From Prosthecobacter debontii (GTDB lineage: Bacteria; Verrucomicrobiota; Verrucomicrobiia; Verrucomicrobiales; Akkermansiaceae), in contig CAMCBV010000019.1 in assembly GCA_945873125.1 (NCBI GenBank), positions 1-54,921 on the forward strand: DNA of 54,921 bases. Direction: 5' to 3'. Each line of letters begins with the position of its first letter. Position 1 is the first letter of the stretch. This document shows, piece by piece, positions 52,506 to 54,921 of the stretch. The notes under the pieces are model-generated. The model worked only from the letters and a program-made list of their open reading frames with translations. It ran no database searches and was not told the DNA's origin. The position numbers and the translations under genes were made by a program.

Positions 52506-54299
52506 ATGCGTAGTCATCATTGTAACGAATTGAGAGAGAGTGATCTGGGAAAAGAAGTCACTCTCATCGGATGGGTGAATTCAGCCCGCGATCATGGTGG
52601 AGTGATATTCATCGATTTACGTGACCGTGAGGGTTTAACCCAATGTGTTTTCCGCCCTGAAGAAGGAGCGGAGGTGGCCAAACTCTCCCATACCCTGCGT
52701 GAAGAGGATGTGGTGCAAGTCAAAGGTAAAGTCTGCAAGCGTCTCGAAGGCGCGGAGAATGACAAGATGTCGACTGGATCGATCGAAGTTGTTGCGAGCG
52801 AATTGAAGATTGTAAACAAGTCCGATGTCCTGCCGTTCCAGCTCGATAAGGAACTTTCCAACGAGGATATCCGGATGAAATACCGCTATCTCGATTTGCG
52901 CCGTCCACGGATGAACAAAAATATCCGCCAGCGCAGCAAGATCACATCGGCGGCAAGACGTTTTCTAGATGATACGGGATTCTATGAAATTGAGACGCCT
53001 ATCCTCTCCAATCCGACGCCTGAGGGTGCGCGTGATTTTCTTGTGCCATCGCGTTTGAACCCCGGAAAATTCTACGCGCTTCCTCAAGCTCCACAGCAAT
53101 ACAAGCAGTTGTTGATGGTGGCGGGTGTGGAAAAATATTTCCAGATCGCTCGTTGTTTCCGGGATGAGGATTTGCGTGCGGATCGCCAGCCGGAGTTCAC
53201 ACAGATCGATCTTGAAATGAGTTTTGTGGGGCAAGAGGACATCATTTCGACCGTGCAGGGTTTGCTCCGTGCGATGTTCAAAGCGGGTCTTGATATTGAT
53301 TTGGCAAATGAGTTTCCAAGAATGACCTATCGTGATGCGATGGATATTTATGGTTCTGATAAGCCGGACACCCGCTTCGACATGAAGATCACGGACCTCG
53401 CGGATGTTTTCGGGGCAACCGAATTCAAGATTTTCCGAGGTGTTCTGGATGGTGGCGGGGTGGTTCGTGCAATCAATGCAAAAGGCTTTGCCGGTATCAC
53501 CACAGGCCAGATGAACCGCTTGAATGAGATCGCTGTGCAAGCCGGGCTTCCGGTGAAAAACCTTGCGTTCATCAAACTTGAAAACGGTGAATACAAGAGC
53601 CCACTATGGAAGATTTTCTCCGATTCGGAGAAAGAGGCTGTAACGGCTAAAATGAATCTTGAGGAAGGTGATATCGTATTCTTCGCTGCCGGCTCGCGTG
53701 AGAGTGTCAGCACGATCCTAGGTCGGGTTCGCAGTGAATGCGCGGTAATGATGGAGTTGCTGAAAAATAATACGGCGTTCAATTTCCTCTGGGTTGTCGA
53801 TTTTCCGCTTCTTGCACATGATGAGGAATCCGGCGATTGGGTGGCTGTGCATCATCCTTTTACCCGTCCCCATCCCGATGATATCGAGTTGTTAGAAAAA
53901 GGCGACTACGCGAATGTTCGCGCCGTGGCTTATGATGTGGTTTTGAATGGTTATGAACTTGGTGGAGGATCGATTCGTATTCATGAAAAGGATCTCCAGG
54001 CGAAAATGTTCGAAGTGCTCGGAGTGAGTCCCGAGGAACAACAAATCAAATTTGCTCACATTTTGGATGCGTTCCGCTTTGGGGCACCGCCACATGGTGG
54101 TTTGGCATTGGGCTTGGATCGAATTGCGATGTTGGTTGCCGGCGAAGACAGTATCCGTGAGGTTATTGCTTTTCCAAAAAACAACAAAGGCGCCGATCTT
54201 ATGGCGCAGAGTCCTTGTGAAATTGGCTTAAAGGAGCTGCGCGAAGTTTACGTGCAAAGCACCTATAAGAAAAAGAGCGAAGAGCCGGCGAAGCAATAA
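52506..54299 (+). CDS. aspS: Aspartyl-tRNA synthetase, probably non-discriminating
   Basis: Class II synthetase of 597 residues with the bacterial layout: an N-terminal OB anticodon-binding domain (about 1-105), catalytic core (RYLDLRRPRM, FRDEDLRADRQPEFTQIDLEMSF) with a GAD insertion (about 285-415), and C-terminal motif 3 GLALGLDRIAML. In the OB domain the sequence reads SARDHGGVIFIDLRDREG, with His30. A histidine here is typical of enzymes that also charge tRNA-Asn. That would imply an amidotransferase route to Asn-tRNA, which cannot be seen in this window. Downstream of hisS, likely co-transcribed. Confidence 0.95.
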   Translation: MRSHHCNELRESDLGKEVTLIGWVNSARDHGGVIFIDLRDREGLTQCVFRPEEGAEVAKLSHTLREEDVVQVKGKVCKRLEGAENDKMSTGSIEVVASELKIVNKSDVLPFQLDKELSNEDIRMKYRYLDLRRPRMNKNIRQRSKITSAARRFLDDTGFYEIETPILSNPTPEGARDFLVPSRLNPGKFYALPQAPQQYKQLLMVAGVEKYFQIARCFRDEDLRADRQPEFTQIDLEMSFVGQEDIISTVQGLLRAMFKAGLDIDLANEFPRMTYRDAMDIYGSDKPDTRFDMKITDLADVFGATEFKIFRGVLDGGGVVRAINAKGFAGITTGQMNRLNEIAVQAGLPVKNLAFIKLENGEYKSPLWKIFSDSEKEAVTAKMNLEEGDIVFFAAGSRESVSTILGRVRSECAVMMELLKNNTAFNFLWVVDFPLLAHDEESGDWVAVHHPFTRPHPDDIELLEKGDYANVRAVAYDVVLNGYELGGGSIRIHEKDLQAKMFEVLGVSPEEQQIKFAHILDAFRFGAPPHGGLALGLDRIAMLVAGEDSIREVIAFPKNNKGADLMAQSPCEIGLKELREVYVQSTYKKKSEEPAKQ

Positions 54300-54452
54300 G
54301 CCCTGAGGTATATAGGTTTGATAGTATTTGATACACGGGAGAATTCATCCTGTGTATGTTCTCTGAAATTTCGTCTCTAAGAAGATGTGATGTTGATGCG
54401 TTCGTTCTGTAGATGGGAAAGAATTCCTGTTTAACAACGAAAACCCAACATT

Positions 54453-54797
54453 ATGAGCCTACACATCAAACTGAGTGAAGAAGCTGAAGCTCAATTCAGA
54501 GTTCAGCGTAGGAATTCGAGAATCGCTGCGATTTTCATTTCCGGATTATTTATGATTCTGGTTTTTCTGGTGTTTGGACTGATTGTGCTTAAGAGCATGC
54601 CGCCTGAGATTGTGGACATCGATGTTACCTATGGTCCGGAAAAAGTCATTTCAACGGATCCGGAACCTCCCAAACCTAAGCCTGTAACATCAAAGCCATC
54701 ACCTCCTGCAAATCAGACCAACGATGTGATCATTTCATATAACGTGTCACCCATATCGATCCCGACCATCGACGCGCGTGCAACATTGTGTCTGTAA
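54453..54797 (+). pseudogene. TonB-like membrane protein interrupted by the terminal repeat
   Basis: Begins MSLHIKLSEEAEAQFRVQRR, with one membrane helix (about 25-46), then a Pro/Lys-rich TonB-like stretch (DPEPPKPKPVTSKPSPPANQ) and SYNVSPISIPTID. This opening resembles a family conserved in Verrucomicrobiota. From 54774 the sequence is the terminal inverted repeat, and the frame ends artificially as ARATLCL. The gene is therefore cut at the repeat boundary, either by an inserted element or by an assembly join. It would normally energise outer-membrane transport with ExbB/ExbD. Confidence 0.75.
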
Positions 54798-54921
54798 AAG
54801 TGCAAAGCACTAGCAAACCGGCACTAAGACCGATGGAGCGTAGCGGAATCGGCCTTAGTGCCGGTCGCCGCCCCCTCCAAGAGCCTGAGACAGGGCTTGT
54901 TGGTGCTCGGCCACAGCTGGA
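54774..54921. repeat. Right copy of the 148-bp terminal inverted repeat
   Basis: By eye, the exact reverse complement of 19-166, with the same internal palindrome. It begins in the middle of the TonB-like gene and runs to the last base of the window, so its full length is unknown. Confidence 0.9.

Overview
The window reads as chromosomal DNA of a member of the Verrucomicrobiota, probably Verrucomicrobiales (Akkermansiaceae/Rubritalea-like). The evidence is the gene set: a DUF1080 protein beside a sugar-phosphate isomerase/epimerase and a Gfo/Idh/MocA oxidoreductase, a zinc-free long-form S14, a TonB-like protein beginning MSLHIKLSEEAEA, a SbtA-type transporter with a divergent winged-helix gene, and very many low-complexity intergenic repeat words. 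This placement is inference from gene content; no 16S gene is present. Both ends of the window are the same 148-bp sequence in opposite orientation (19-166 and 54774-54921), so the piece probably stops at copies of one dispersed repeat.

Region 1 (0.35-35.6 kb and 47-54.8 kb) is mostly housekeeping. It holds tRNA and ribosome functions (miaB, truA, rpsN, fmt, hisS, aspS, tRNA-Leu, tRNA-Glu), RNA helicase and DNA repair genes (a DbpA-type DEAD-box gene, ruvX, recN), purine synthesis (guaB-guaA), cofactors (lipA, panB, hemW), amino acid aminotransferases (AvtA-like, MalY/PatB-like), envelope genes (amidase, M16 protease, CorC-like protein) and a putative 3-keto-sugar cluster at 11.7-14.9 kb. A PaaX-like regulator at 4.2-5.0 kb lies between near-identical 36-bp palindromes: two tandem copies upstream and one downstream.

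Region 2 (36.0-47.0 kb) is a defence island. A helicase with an N-terminal PLD-like domain is followed by three genes joined by ATGA overlaps: putative toxin, HTH antitoxin with a C-terminal extension, and SecB-like chaperone. This is the layout of a toxin-antitoxin-chaperone (TAC) module. Next come a large type ISP/Eco57I-like adenine methylase with a lower-GC central segment, a HEPN/AbiU2-like gene, a 43-codon ORF that is a near-identical copy of the methylase C-terminal tail, a rhuM gene, and a DUF2971 gene whose N-terminus is a third, degenerate copy of that tail. The repeated tail suggests that cargo genes were added stepwise at the 3' end of the methylase gene. The methylase also carries two in-frame copies of a repeat that is otherwise intergenic here.

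Intergenic DNA is full of dispersed inverted repeats: words around ATTCGTG/CGAAT, AATCAACAATC, GGTTCTTGG, ACTTTAAATTTTAA, GGCGGGACGCCGC and GAGCGCGGGC. Behind guaA there is a 27-bp tandem repeat followed by about 20 copies of the 8-mer ACCGAACC.
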